NCBI GenBank assembly: GCA_910587185.1
Contig: CAJULY010000006.1
Location: forward strand, 78,179-142,178
DNA length: 64,000 nt
Direction of reading: 5' to 3'
Origin: an uncultured Muribaculaceae bacterium
GTDB lineage: Bacteria > Bacteroidota > Bacteroidia > Bacteroidales > Muribaculaceae
Positions 16,784 through 25,951 of the stretch are shown piece after piece (within the stretch, counting starts at the first letter, position 1; each line of letters starts with the position of its first letter). The notes under the pieces are model-generated. The model was not told the origin of the DNA and made no database searches. It saw nothing but the letters and a program-made list of their open reading frames with translations. The position numbers were made by a program, and so were the translations under genes.

Positions 16784-17650
16784 TTATCTGCGGGATTTCT
16801 TTCTGCTTGATTTCTTTTTGGAGGATTTCTTGGAAGCGAGAGTCTTCGATTTCTTTGATTTCCAAGATTTGGCAACAGCCTTTTTGGATGTCACGCGTTT
16901 GGGACCATAGACCTGAGCGCGTTCGTAAGTGCGTTTGTCAAAAGTGAATACGTCTTTGTGTGTGACTTTATTCTCGAAATCAATAATAGCCTCGGGATTG
17001 ATGGCGAGCCCCATGAAACGGGTTTCAAAATGGAGGTGAGGACCGGTCGAGCGTCCGGTGTTACCGCCTTTTGCGATAAGCTGACCGGCGCGAACGCGCT
17101 GTCCGGGGCGCACAAGAGTGCGGGAGAGGTGTCCATAGACAGTTTCGAGTCCGTTGTCATGGCGCACTACGATATAATGTCCGTAACCTCCGGCTTGGTA
17201 TTTTACAACACGTACTTTCCCGTCAAAAGCCGAGACTACAGAGTCGCCGACATGGAGGTTCAGGTCAACACCGCGATGCATGCGGCCGAAGCGTGGACGC
17301 CATCCGTAAGGGGAGGTGAGCTGTCCGCGAACGGGAACCACAAAACCGGTTACATCGATGTTCTGTGAGGCCGGAACTTCAAGGCCGGCGTAGGCGTTGA
17401 CAGACTGTGATTCGAAATTATAGTTGAACAGCTCGTTGTCCTGAAGTGCCTCGCGACGGCGCACATCGTTTGCGAAGCTGTTGATTTTGGCGGTTTTTAT
17501 GTCAATGCCGGCAGGGCGTTGGTCGGCAATAAGATCTTTATGCTGTTTGTTGTGTGACGCCGGCAGCCTGTATTGTGCTGAAGCGGTGTTGCCACCAAGG
17601 AGTATTGCTGTCAGTGATGCTGCTAAGGCAATTGTTTTTACAAAATTCAT
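16784..17650 (-). CDS. Secreted M23 (LytM) peptidase with basic tail
   Basis: 288 residues. Signal peptide 1-25; LytM domain about 100-225 with zinc ligands H125 and D129 (MHRGVDL) and H207 (GPHLHFE), plus catalytic H174 (YGHLSR). Active M23 enzymes cut peptidoglycan cross-bridges; all key residues are present, so it should be active, probably in the periplasm on cell-wall peptides. The last 40 residues are almost entirely Lys/Ser/Arg (ending SSKKKSSRKKSRR), an unusual tail that could bind nucleic acids, teichoic-like polymers or peptidoglycan. It lies 77 bp downstream of ndk on the same strand and may share its transcript. Confidence 0.9.
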   Translation of the reverse strand: MNFVKTIALAASLTAILLGGNTASAQYRLPASHNKQHKDLIADQRPAGIDIKTAKINSFANDVRRREALQDNELFNYNFESQSVNAYAGLEVPASQNIDVTGFVVPVRGQLTSPYGWRPRFGRMHRGVDLNLHVGDSVVSAFDGKVRVVKYQAGGYGHYIVVRHDNGLETVYGHLSRTLVRPGQRVRAGQLIAKGGNTGRSTGPHLHFETRFMGLAINPEAIIDFENKVTHKDVFTFDKRTYERAQVYGPKRVTSKKAVAKSWKSKKSKTLASKKSSKKKSSRKKSRR

Positions 17651-17727
17651 AGATGAGAGAATGTTTTTTTCGAGGAAAGAGATTATTCGGTTACGTCTTA
17701 TTTATTGCTGTTACTGCGTTTATTCTT

Positions 17728-18189
17728 TTAGACTTCGTCGGGCGAATAGATGAATCTGACATTCTGAGGAGTCCAGTCGAAAAGCTCTTCCGGTTTGAAG
17801 AAGCGGGCTACTTCTGCTTTTGCATCTTCCGGGCTTGACGATGCGTGGATTATGTTTTCCTGACCGCTCATCGAGAAGTCCCCGCGGATGGTTCCGGGAA
17901 GGGCTTCGCGGCCGTTTGTGGCTCCTGTCAGGAGACGTACGACGCGGATTGCGTCGTTGCCTTTCAGACAAAGTGCTATTATCGGGGTCGCCATCATGGA
18001 AGCGAGGAGCTTGGGAAAGAAGGGGCGGTCAACAAGATGCGCATAGTGCTCACGAAGTATTTTTTCGTCGAGTTGCATCATCTTGATGCCTTCGATGATC
18101 AGTCCTTTCTGCTGAAAGCGGGTAAGAATCTGGCCTACAAGACCGCGTTCGATTGCAGAGGGTTTAAAAAGGATCAGTGTTCTTTCCAT
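17728..18189 (-). CDS. ndk: Nucleoside diphosphate kinase
   Basis: 153 residues, usual length. NDK transfers the terminal phosphate of ATP to other nucleoside diphosphates through a phospho-histidine. The active-site His is H115 in ENIIHASSS, and K9 (LILFKP) and the RPFF loop of the nucleotide pocket are present. Start MERTLILFKP agrees with the family. A good promoter lies 44 bp upstream. Confidence 0.95.
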   Translation of the reverse strand: MERTLILFKPSAIERGLVGQILTRFQQKGLIIEGIKMMQLDEKILREHYAHLVDRPFFPKLLASMMATPIIALCLKGNDAIRVVRLLTGATNGREALPGTIRGDFSMSGQENIIHASSSPEDAKAEVARFFKPEELFDWTPQNVRFIYSPDEV

Positions 18190-18431
18190 GATGAAATTTA
18201 AAATTTGTTTGCATTTGGCGTTTGCCGATATTCAAAGTTAAGCACAAATCCCCGTCCTGCCAAATTATCTTTGCCCTTAAGGTTGCAAAATGTCATAATA
18301 AAACACTTTGCCGAGTGGTTAAAGCGTAGATAAACAATAGCTTACGTGCAAGTATGGAAATTGGTTAAAATTTGTATATTTTTATGGTGGTTTTAATGCG
18401 CTGAAAAATAAGCGTTAAAGGGAGTTAATTG
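18190..18431. other. 242-bp spacer between ndk and recG
   Basis: Contains the ndk promoter on the minus strand (18233-18264). A TATCTTTG at 18266-18273 on the plus strand resembles a -7 box but has no -33 partner. No coding frame. Confidence 0.5.
18233..18264 (-). promoter_or_regulatory. Promoter of ndk
   Basis: TTTG (18264-18261), 20 bp, TAACTTTG (18240-18233) on the minus strand: an exact consensus match. Confidence 0.82.
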
Positions 18432-20525
18432 TCAGCTTATCATACTCCAATCAATTGTTTTATCGAAAATTGCATGCATTTCATGAGAGAGCATCCGATT
18501 CTCCGGAAGAGAAAGCGTCGGGTCTTCATCAAGAATTGATTCGGCTTCATCCCGTGCAAGCTGTATATATCGGCCGTCAGTAGCGAGATTGGCAATGCGG
18601 AGATCTATGGCCATGCCGCTCTGGAGTGTACCTTCAAGGTCGCCAGGTCCGCGTAATTTAAGATCAGCTTCTGCAACGAGAAATCCGTCGGTCGTTGATG
18701 TCATTATGGAAAGACGTTTGCGGGTATCGGCGGCTATCTGGGGTTTGGTCATCAGAATACAATAGCTCTGGTCGGCTCCGCGGCCCACACGTCCTCTGAG
18801 CTGGTGCAATTGCGACAATCCGAATCTTTCGGCATTCTCAATAAGCATTATGCTGGCGTTGGGGACATTGACTCCGACTTCGATCACGGTTGTAGCTACG
18901 AGTATATCGGCTTTATGTGACGCAAACCTGTTCATCTGAATTTCTTTTTCAGCAGGTTTCATCTGTCCGTGGACGTATGCGACATTTATCCCCCGGAAAG
19001 TTTCGCAAATCTGTTCATATCCTTCCTCGAGGCTTTTCAGATCGACTTTCTCGTTTTCCTTTATCAACGGATAGACGATATAGGCCTGTCGTCCCTGTTT
19101 TATCTGTCGCCATATCGAACGATATACTTCAAGACGGTTGTTTTCGTACTTCAACAGCGTTGTGACCGGTTTTCGACCGGGTGGAAGCTCATCGATGACA
19201 GAAACATCAAGATCGCCGTAGAGCGTCATTGCAAGCGTGCGAGGTATTGGAGTGGCGGTCATCACAAGGACATGGGGCGGGATCGGATTCTTTTTCCAGA
19301 GCCTTGCGCGTTGCGCTACTCCGAAGCGGTGTTGCTCGTCAATCACGACAAAGCCGAGATTGGCGAACGACACCGTGTCTTCTATCACGGCATGGGTCCC
19401 GATGAGGATATGGAGCGAACCGTCGAGGAGTTGCGAATGAATCAGGTCTCTTTGCTTTTTAGGCGTGGAGCCGGTCAGGAGTTTCACGTTGACTCCGATT
19501 GCCGAGGCCATTTCGGAGATGGTTTCGAAATGTTGGGTGGCAAGAATCTCGGTAGGAGCCATGAGGCAAGCCTGGCATCCGTTGTCAAGTGCAATCAGCA
19601 TGCATAGTAAAGCGACGAGCGTTTTTCCGGAGCCGACGTCGCCTTGCAGCAGGCGATTCATCTGACGGCCTGAGTTCATGTCACGGCGTATCTCCTTGAT
19701 GACTCGCTTCTGCGCGCCTGTCAGTTCAAACGGAAGGCATTGAGAATAGAACGAGTTGAAATAAGTCCCGATATGGGTAAATCTTCTTCCTCCGATTTTT
19801 AACGCTCGTTTTCGTGAATAACTCAGAATGTTGAGCTGAAGATAAAAAAGCTCTTCAAATTTCAGCCTTTCTTTAGCGCGGGCAAGCTGCTGGGCGTCCG
19901 CCGGATTGTGGATGGCGGTCAACGCCTCGAGTTTCCCCATCAGTCTTAGCCGCGAACGCAGTTTTGCCGGGAGTGGATCTGTAATCTCTCTTCCGTATGC
20001 ACCAAGCAGATTTTGTACGAAAGTGAATAATGAGCGTGATGTTATGCCTCGGTTGCGTAGCTTTTCAGTCAGGGGATACACCCCCCGAAGCCCCAGCGTA
20101 AGGTCTGCGGCCTGAGGTGAGTCTATTTCGGGATGGACCATACTCCATCGGCCGTTGAATTCCGTAGGCTTTCCGAAAACGACATATTCCGTCATTGTCC
20201 TGAATTGCTCCCGAAGAGCTTTGATCCGTTTGAACCAGATGATTTCCATTGTGCCACGTCCGTCGGTAAAAAGTCCGACAAGGCGTGTCTTGGCTCCTTC
20301 GCCCTGAATGGTGAAGTTGATAAAGCGTCCCCGTATCTGGACGGATGGCATTTCATGTGTAAGGTCGGTAATACTATAGTATCTGGTGCGGTCCGCGTAA
20401 TGGTTCGGGAAATGATACAGCAGATCGTGGAGCGAACGGATGCCGAGTTCTTCTCCGAGAAGTTTGGCGCGAGCAGGGCCCACACCTTTGAGATACATTA
20501 TGTCCGTGTTCCTCAGACGATCCAT
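18432..20525 (-). CDS. recG: ATP-dependent DNA helicase RecG
   Basis: 697 residues, normal for RecG. N-terminal wedge domain (first about 200 residues, with VGPARAKLLGEELGI), helicase motifs GDVGSGKT (Walker A), DEQHRFGV (motif II; RecG-type DEQH), MTATPIPRT (III), VYPLIKENEK, EVGVNVPNAS and QLRGRVGRG (VI). RecG regresses stalled replication forks and branch-migrates Holliday junctions. Last gene of the parE-coaD-ctpA-ispD-recG unit, starting 10 bp after ispD. Confidence 0.96.
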   Translation of the reverse strand: MDRLRNTDIMYLKGVGPARAKLLGEELGIRSLHDLLYHFPNHYADRTRYYSITDLTHEMPSVQIRGRFINFTIQGEGAKTRLVGLFTDGRGTMEIIWFKRIKALREQFRTMTEYVVFGKPTEFNGRWSMVHPEIDSPQAADLTLGLRGVYPLTEKLRNRGITSRSLFTFVQNLLGAYGREITDPLPAKLRSRLRLMGKLEALTAIHNPADAQQLARAKERLKFEELFYLQLNILSYSRKRALKIGGRRFTHIGTYFNSFYSQCLPFELTGAQKRVIKEIRRDMNSGRQMNRLLQGDVGSGKTLVALLCMLIALDNGCQACLMAPTEILATQHFETISEMASAIGVNVKLLTGSTPKKQRDLIHSQLLDGSLHILIGTHAVIEDTVSFANLGFVVIDEQHRFGVAQRARLWKKNPIPPHVLVMTATPIPRTLAMTLYGDLDVSVIDELPPGRKPVTTLLKYENNRLEVYRSIWRQIKQGRQAYIVYPLIKENEKVDLKSLEEGYEQICETFRGINVAYVHGQMKPAEKEIQMNRFASHKADILVATTVIEVGVNVPNASIMLIENAERFGLSQLHQLRGRVGRGADQSYCILMTKPQIAADTRKRLSIMTSTTDGFLVAEADLKLRGPGDLEGTLQSGMAIDLRIANLATDGRYIQLARDEAESILDEDPTLSLPENRMLSHEMHAIFDKTIDWSMIS

Positions 20526-20535
20526 CCGTCTATTG

Positions 20536-21219
20536 TCACCGGTCGAGATACAGGCCGGCGATCAGTATGTCGGCCGGACGGGTTATTTTCAGAGTTGCCT
20601 CGTCGCCATCGACGAGCCTTATGTCAAAATGTCCTGCGGCTTCCATGACGGAAGCGTCGTCGGTCATGGTGCCGCAGTAAGGCTGTCTGTATGATTCCTT
20701 GAGAAGGTGCAGCGGGAAGGCTTGGGGAGTCTGCACGGCCACGTAACGGCTACGGTCAACAGCATTCGAGCTGCCGTCGGGATTAAGCTGACGAATGGAA
20801 TCCGTAAGAGGGATAACCGGAAGGGCCCCTTCCGCACCCTTATCGAGACAATCGATAAGTCGGCATAATACATCGCGGCTTACAAGAGGGCGCGCACCGT
20901 CATGAACCATAACGGTCTTTACTTCCTGATCAAGACTCTCAAGAGCGTTTTTTACGCTCTCCCATCTCGTTTTACCCCCCGAAACCACTTCAGGAGAGAC
21001 GAAACCTTGTTCTTTGCATAGATTTTTCCAGAAATCAATCCGATCTTCAGAAAGCACAAGCACAATTCGTGCATCGGGCAAAAAGTGCCTGAAACGTTCG
21101 ATGGAGTGCATGACGACGGGTCGGCCTCCGAGTTGACAGAATTGTTTAGGCAGTTCGGAGCCGAACCGTGAACCGTTCCCGGCTGCTACTATTATTATTG
21201 CGATATCCTTGGACATCAT
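20536..21219 (-). CDS. ispD: 2-C-methyl-D-erythritol 4-phosphate cytidylyltransferase
   Basis: 227 residues. Third step of the MEP isoprenoid pathway: CTP plus MEP to CDP-ME. Nucleotide-binding loop AAGNGSRFGSELPKQF (12-27), HDGARPLVS for Mg2+ and substrate, and D213-type TRP at the end (ITRPADI). Overlaps ctpA by 4 bp. Together with dxr at 44.4 kb this shows the MEP pathway is used. Confidence 0.95.
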   Translation of the reverse strand: MMSKDIAIIIVAAGNGSRFGSELPKQFCQLGGRPVVMHSIERFRHFLPDARIVLVLSEDRIDFWKNLCKEQGFVSPEVVSGGKTRWESVKNALESLDQEVKTVMVHDGARPLVSRDVLCRLIDCLDKGAEGALPVIPLTDSIRQLNPDGSSNAVDRSRYVAVQTPQAFPLHLLKESYRQPYCGTMTDDASVMEAAGHFDIRLVDGDEATLKITRPADILIAGLYLDR

Positions 21220-22808
21220 GATCCTTCACCCAGAAGTTTATGGTATTCCAATGGCGAATTTATCAGGCGAAGTGCCTCGCGATAAACAGGATTTCCTTCG
21301 TTTGCGACCCGGAAATAGGTTCCTTGTTCGAAAAGATCTCTTCCTATCAGAGCTTTCAGCACTCTCACGATTGTGGGTCGGGAGATATCCATCTGTTCCG
21401 CATTGAACTTGACGCCGTCTTTCTCTCCGGTCTCTTTCAATTGGTCAATCAGCGATTGCGGTACGGAAAAAGATTTGATAAATTCATCTTCATTGCGATA
21501 TTTCTTTTTCAGCATGGTGCGGTTCTCGTCGATGTAGTTCGTGCAGATTTTATTTATCACTCCTTTGGCCACAAGGTCACGGTAATAATCGCTGTAGGTG
21601 GTCGTATCTATCGGAACGAATCGGTCGGGCATGATACCACCTCCGCCATAGACGGTCCGGAGGGTCCTGAGCGTGTAGTAGCGCAGAGAGTCGGGGAGAT
21701 GGACGGAGTCGGCGCTTGAAAATTCACCGTGCTGATAACGCTTTACGAGATCAAGATAATACTCTTCCTCGTCTCCGGAAGAGTAGGGACGTTGAATGCA
21801 ACGGCCGGATGGTGTATAATAGCGTGCCACAGTCAGACGGATCATGGAGCCGTCGGGGAAAGGGAAGGGTCTCTGCACAAGTCCTTTGCCAAAAGTGCGG
21901 CGTCCTACGACAAGTCCTCGATCCTGATCCTGCACGGCTCCGGCGAGAATCTCGCTTGCTGAGGCAGAATACTGGTTGACCATTATGACAAGTCGCCCAT
22001 CGGTATATTTGCCGTCGGAGCGGGTGACGTATTGTGATTTTTTCGATTTGTCGCCTTGAGTATAGACCACCAGATCGCCGCGTTTCAGGAATTTGTCGGC
22101 AATTTCTGTAGCAGCATTGAGATAGCCGCCTCCGTTGTCCTCCAGGTCGATTATGAGATTTTTCATGCCCTGTTTTTTCAGCGCTTTGAGTGCTTTCTCC
22201 ATTTCATCGGCTGTGCTTTCGGCAAAACGCGAGACACGTATGTATCCCGTCTCAGGGGAAGCCATATAGGATGCATCCACACTATAGATTGGAATGTCGT
22301 CGCGGACGATTTTGAATTCGATCAGTTGCGGTTCGCCTTTTCGCAAAACTTTGACGCGGCATGTAGAGCCTTTCGGACCGCGGAGCATTTTCATCACCGA
22401 CTGTGTTTTCATCTTGACTCCGGCAATCAGAGTGTCCTGCGCGAAAATGATGCGGTCGCCTGGCAGTATCCCGACGCGTTCCGACGGACCACCGGCAACA
22501 GTCTGAATGACATACAGCGTGTCGGTCAGCATATTGAACTGAATTCCTATACCAGAGAAGTTACCTTGGAGGGGTTCGGTCAGTTCGCGGGTTTCTTCAG
22601 GGTTGGAATAGGTTGAGTGCGGGTCGAGATTCTTAAGCATCGCGACAATAGCACTTTCTACAAGCGAGTCCGCATCGACACGGTCAACGTAATATCCCTC
22701 GATAATCTGCTCGGCATAGTTGAGTTTCTTCCGGGCATTGAAGTCTATTCCGGCAGAAACGGTCAGAGCAATCAGGGATGATAGTAGGATTAGATATATT
22801 TTTCGCAT
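21216..22808 (-). CDS. C-terminal processing peptidase, S41 family
   Basis: 530 residues. Signal peptide 1-19; S41 N-terminal helices; PDZ about 85-175 (LQGNFSGIGIQF, GGPSERVGILPGD); catalytic core with Ser in NQYSASASEILAGA and Lys in TFGKGLVQ. Tail-specific serine proteases of this type cut periplasmic or outer-membrane proteins near their C-termini. The name ctpA/prc would fit. The start is 23 bp after coaD and the stop overlaps ispD by 4 bp, so the gene is part of the operon. Confidence 0.93.
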   Translation of the reverse strand: MRKIYLILLSSLIALTVSAGIDFNARKKLNYAEQIIEGYYVDRVDADSLVESAIVAMLKNLDPHSTYSNPEETRELTEPLQGNFSGIGIQFNMLTDTLYVIQTVAGGPSERVGILPGDRIIFAQDTLIAGVKMKTQSVMKMLRGPKGSTCRVKVLRKGEPQLIEFKIVRDDIPIYSVDASYMASPETGYIRVSRFAESTADEMEKALKALKKQGMKNLIIDLEDNGGGYLNAATEIADKFLKRGDLVVYTQGDKSKKSQYVTRSDGKYTDGRLVIMVNQYSASASEILAGAVQDQDRGLVVGRRTFGKGLVQRPFPFPDGSMIRLTVARYYTPSGRCIQRPYSSGDEEEYYLDLVKRYQHGEFSSADSVHLPDSLRYYTLRTLRTVYGGGGIMPDRFVPIDTTTYSDYYRDLVAKGVINKICTNYIDENRTMLKKKYRNEDEFIKSFSVPQSLIDQLKETGEKDGVKFNAEQMDISRPTIVRVLKALIGRDLFEQGTYFRVANEGNPVYREALRLINSPLEYHKLLGEGS

Positions 22809-22831
22809 GTTTCGTATGTTTTTGCTTTATG

Positions 22832-23326
22832 TTAATTATCGGTTGATAAAGGTGAGGCGGGGAGGAAAGGCGTGACATCGTAGCCATAGGACCGGAGTTC
22901 CCGCACAATGGAGGAGCTTATTGCCCCATAGCGGGGTTCGGCTGTCAGTATCACGGTTTCTATACCGGAGATGTCACGGTTTATGTCGGCCATGTTGCGC
23001 TCATATTCGAAATCGGCCACGCTACGCACGCCACGCAACAAAGCGACCGCTCCGAGGGCTTTAGCCTCTGGAGCCACAAGTCCTGAACAGATCCTGACTT
23101 CCGTACGCTCCCCAAAGGGGGCAAGGAGACGACTTAGCTCTTCGACGCGTTTTTCTGCGTTTTCGCTGTCGTCCTTTTTCGAGGCGTTATGGCCGATCAT
23201 CACAATGACTTTGTCAAATATCTCCAGTCCGCGTTTCAGAATAGAAAGATGTCCGACCGTGAAAGGATTGAATGATCCGGCAAAAACGGCTGTTCTCTGT
23301 CCGTCTTCAGGAAATCTGTGAGTCAT
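22832..23326 (-). CDS. coaD: Pantetheine-phosphate adenylyltransferase
   Basis: Penultimate step of CoA synthesis: ATP plus phosphopantetheine to dephospho-CoA. The class I nucleotidyltransferase motif GSFNPFTVGH follows a short extension; LLRGVRSVADFEYERNMADIN is the CoaD signature, and the second nucleotide motif reads ISSSIVRE (usually ISSSxVRE). The start is taken as MTHRFPEDG (165 residues), 20 bp inside the parE stop; an upstream ATG at 23347 (MIISLLKMTHRF) is the alternative. It is translationally linked to parE, whose 3' end it overlaps. Confidence 0.9.
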   Translation of the reverse strand: MTHRFPEDGQRTAVFAGSFNPFTVGHLSILKRGLEIFDKVIVMIGHNASKKDDSENAEKRVEELSRLLAPFGERTEVRICSGLVAPEAKALGAVALLRGVRSVADFEYERNMADINRDISGIETVILTAEPRYGAISSSIVRELRSYGYDVTPFLPASPLSTDN

Positions 23327-25238
23327 CTTCAACAACGAGATTATCAATTATGAAATTCTGGCGTTCAAGCGAGTTTTTGCCCATATAGAAACGAAGCATC
23401 TCTGCAACGCCGTCCTGTTTGTGGAGGCTAACCTGATCGGCCAACATGTTTTCACCGATGAAATTGCGGAATTCTTCGGGCGAAATTTCTCCGAGACCTT
23501 TGAATCGGGTTATTTCCGCGTTGGCCCCGAGTTTTTCTATTGCGGCAAGGCGTTCTTCGTCGGAATAGCAGTAATATGTATCTTCAGCGACCTGTCTGGC
23601 TTTTCCCGCCGAACGTTTGGAAGTTTTCTTGTTCCTCACGCGGAAGAGCGGCGTCTGAAGGATGTGGACGTGGCCTTTCTTGACCAGATCGGGGAAGAAC
23701 TGGAGGAAGAAAGTCAGGAGCAACATCCTGATATGCATTCCATCGACATCGGCATCCGTGGCGATTATCACTTTGTTGTAACGAAGATTGTCGATTGAAT
23801 CCTCTATGTTAAGGGCAGCCTGAAGCTGGTAGAACTCATCGTTCTCATAGACCATCTTCTTGGTCTTGCCGTAGGTGTTTTTAGGTTTTCCTCGCAGTGA
23901 GAACACTGCCTGAGTCTCTACATTTCTGATTTTTGTGATTGAGCCGGCGGCTGAATCTCCCTCGGTAATGAAAATGGATGACTGGAGTTTCTTTTCCTCG
24001 TTTCCACGTACATCGTTTAGATGCACTCGGCAGTCAAGAAGTTTCTTGTTGTGGATATTCACCTTTTTGGCTTGCTCGCGCGCTTTTTTCGTCACGCCGG
24101 CCATGGCCTTGCGTTCGCGTTCGTTGTCCTCGACGATCTTTTTGATCGTGTCGGCCGTCTCCGGATTGCGGTGAAGGTAATTGTCAAGATGGGTTTTGAC
24201 GAAGTCGCTCATGGCCTTGGCGATCGTCGGTCCATCCTTGTCCATCAGCTGTGAGCTGAGTTTCGTTTTTGTCTGGGACTCGAACATTGGTTCCATGACT
24301 TTTACGGAAACTGCTGCCACTATTCCGTTGCGTATGTCGGAATATTCATATTGCGTTTTGCCGATGAATTCCTTTATGGTGCGCGATACTGCCTCTTTGA
24401 AAGCGGTCAGATGCGTACCGCCCTGAGTCGTGTGCTGTCCGTTGACAAACGAATAATATTCCTCACCATATTGCGGCGCGTGCGTGAGCGCTATCTCGAT
24501 GTCTCCTTCCTGAAGATGGATAATAGGATAGCGCGGATCGTTTGTCATCGTGTCGCTCAACAGATCGAGCAATCCGTGGCGCGACTGAAACTTCTGGCCG
24601 TTGAAAACGATGGTCAGTCCTGTGTTGAGGTAAGTGTAATTCTTCAGAAGGGGAATGATGTAGTCGTCACGGAAACGGTAGTCGGTGAAAATCATCGGAT
24701 CCGGCGTGAACTCCACGAGAGTGCCGTTAGGCTGGTCAGTGTCTTTCAGCTCTGATTCCTCGAGGAGGTTTCCGGCGGAAAAACGGGCCTCTTTCATTTT
24801 ACCGTCGCGGAACGAGCAAACACGGAAATCCGTTGACATGGCGTTGACAGCTTTGACGCCGACACCATTCTGACCGATAGATTTTTTGAACACCTTTGTG
24901 TCGTACTTGCCGCCCGTGTTCATCTTCGACACTGCATCCACCAGCTTTCCCAAGGGGATGCCTCGGCCGAAGTCCCTGACTTTCACCGAGCTTTCGGTAA
25001 CTTCGACATCCACTTGCTTGCCAAACCCCATCATGAACTCGTCGATGGTGTTGTCAAGTACCTCTTTCAAAAGCACATAAATGCCGTCGTCGGCGCTTGA
25101 GCCGTCGCCGAGTTTGCCTATATACATTCCGGGACGTTCACGAATGTGATCGTTCCAGGAAAGAGTCACTATATTGTCTTCGGTATAATTTATTTCCGCG
25201 GTTTCAGGATCTGATGGTAATATCTCGTTTTCAGTCAT
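23307..25238 (-). CDS. parE: DNA topoisomerase IV subunit B (ParE/GyrB family)
   Basis: 643 residues. GHKL ATPase: VLDNTIDEF, DFGRGIP and QNGVGVKAVNAMS; TOPRIM: FITEGDSAAGS and TDADVDGMHIR; C-terminal FKGLGEISPEEFRN. It differs from the gyrB at 56892 in N-terminal sequence (SWNDHIRERPGMYIGKLGDGS) and insertion pattern, which fits the Bacteroidota ParE branch. Topo IV decatenates daughter chromosomes; the subunit A gene is not in the window. First gene of the five-gene unit, with a good promoter 20 bp upstream. Confidence 0.92.
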   Translation of the reverse strand: MTENEILPSDPETAEINYTEDNIVTLSWNDHIRERPGMYIGKLGDGSSADDGIYVLLKEVLDNTIDEFMMGFGKQVDVEVTESSVKVRDFGRGIPLGKLVDAVSKMNTGGKYDTKVFKKSIGQNGVGVKAVNAMSTDFRVCSFRDGKMKEARFSAGNLLEESELKDTDQPNGTLVEFTPDPMIFTDYRFRDDYIIPLLKNYTYLNTGLTIVFNGQKFQSRHGLLDLLSDTMTNDPRYPIIHLQEGDIEIALTHAPQYGEEYYSFVNGQHTTQGGTHLTAFKEAVSRTIKEFIGKTQYEYSDIRNGIVAAVSVKVMEPMFESQTKTKLSSQLMDKDGPTIAKAMSDFVKTHLDNYLHRNPETADTIKKIVEDNERERKAMAGVTKKAREQAKKVNIHNKKLLDCRVHLNDVRGNEEKKLQSSIFITEGDSAAGSITKIRNVETQAVFSLRGKPKNTYGKTKKMVYENDEFYQLQAALNIEDSIDNLRYNKVIIATDADVDGMHIRMLLLTFFLQFFPDLVKKGHVHILQTPLFRVRNKKTSKRSAGKARQVAEDTYYCYSDEERLAAIEKLGANAEITRFKGLGEISPEEFRNFIGENMLADQVSLHKQDGVAEMLRFYMGKNSLERQNFIIDNLVVEDDSQIS

Positions 25239-25257
25239 TTTGCCTTTCTGTATTTTG

Positions 25258-25288
25258 CAAAGTTACAAAAAATGCCTAACATTGCCAA
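25258..25288 (-). promoter_or_regulatory. Promoter of the parE-coaD-ctpA-ispD-recG unit
   Basis: TTG (25288-25286), 20 bp, TAACTTTG (25265-25258) on the minus strand. Confidence 0.75.
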
Positions 25289-25310
25289 GAAATCATTCTC
25301 ACTCCACTGC

Positions 25311-25337
25311 TAAGATATATAAGAATTATAAGATTTA
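25311..25337. repeat. Three 9-bp tandem repeats, downstream side of the four-helix gene
   Basis: On the plus strand TAAGATATA, TAAGAATTA and TAAGATTTA follow each other without gaps. The same consensus TAAGATTTA occurs in the array at 25908-25943, in the same orientation. Confidence 0.7.
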
Positions 25338-25357
25338 TAAAAAAGAATCCTTATCCC

Positions 25358-25903
25358 TCAGTAGCCACGAAACTTACGGCGTTCACGCGACATAGCCTCT
25401 TTTATTCCGCCTTCTCTGATGAATTCAGCCTCGACTTTCTTCATCACTGAGGCAAGCATCGAGTCCATTTGCCTTATTTGCGTCAGCATGATGTTGGCGA
25501 CCGTCTCGTCATTACGTTCGCGACATTTTGCCGTAAATAATCTCGCATCGTCGTTTTTGATGCAGTAGGCACGTGTTTTCAATGTCCGTGCATCATCTTT
25601 GTTCCAGATTTCAAGATCATGCTGACGCAAAAAGTCGGAATAATCCTCAAGTAATTCCCTGACCGAACCACGAGCCACGCCAAGAAGCTTTATACACATT
25701 TCAGCAGAAACAGTGCTATCGCTGACACCCTCCACGATATTCTGTTTGCAGGATCTTGCCGCTTGTCGCATCTGATCGATAGTACGTGAACCACGCGGTA
25801 GAGCACGTTTTATGAACATCTCGGTCACATCGCATATTATCACGGACTTACGATAGACGTTCCATGATGTATAGTCCCCTGCGATTTTCAGAAAACCGTT
25901 CAT
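25358..25903 (-). CDS. Four-helix-bundle protein with C-terminal suffix domain
   Basis: 181 residues, predominantly helical. Residues 8-125 match the four-helix-bundle (S23/ribosomal intervening-sequence) protein pattern: LPRGSRTIDQMRQAARSCKQNIVEG is the hallmark, followed by EMCIKLLGVARGSVRELLEDYSDFL. A suffix domain follows (about 125-181, ending SRERRKFRGY). The family is widespread in Bacteroidota and often variable in presence; function is unknown, possibly nucleic-acid or self-assembly related. It is framed by 9-bp repeats starting 5 bp before its start codon and 21 bp after its stop, suggesting it was inserted as a unit between the MATE gene and the parE operon. Confidence 0.85.
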   Translation of the reverse strand: MNGFLKIAGDYTSWNVYRKSVIICDVTEMFIKRALPRGSRTIDQMRQAARSCKQNIVEGVSDSTVSAEMCIKLLGVARGSVRELLEDYSDFLRQHDLEIWNKDDARTLKTRAYCIKNDDARLFTAKCRERNDETVANIMLTQIRQMDSMLASVMKKVEAEFIREGGIKEAMSRERRKFRGY

Positions 25904-25907
25904 CTCT

Positions 25908-25943
25908 TACGATTTATAAGATTTAGACGAATTATATGAATTA
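25908..25943. repeat. Four 9-bp tandem repeats, upstream side of the four-helix gene
   Basis: On the plus strand TACGATTTA, TAAGATTTA, GACGAATTA and TATGAATTA follow each other without gaps, 4 bp beyond the ATG at 25903. They share consensus and orientation with the 25311-25337 array. Confidence 0.7.
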
Positions 25944-25951
25944 TTTCTCTC

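Noticed and set aside
18310..18330. tRNA D-arm-like sequence GCCGAGTGGTTAAAGC in the ndk-recG spacer
   Set aside because: No anticodon arm or acceptor stem follows, so it is a chance or remnant similarity.
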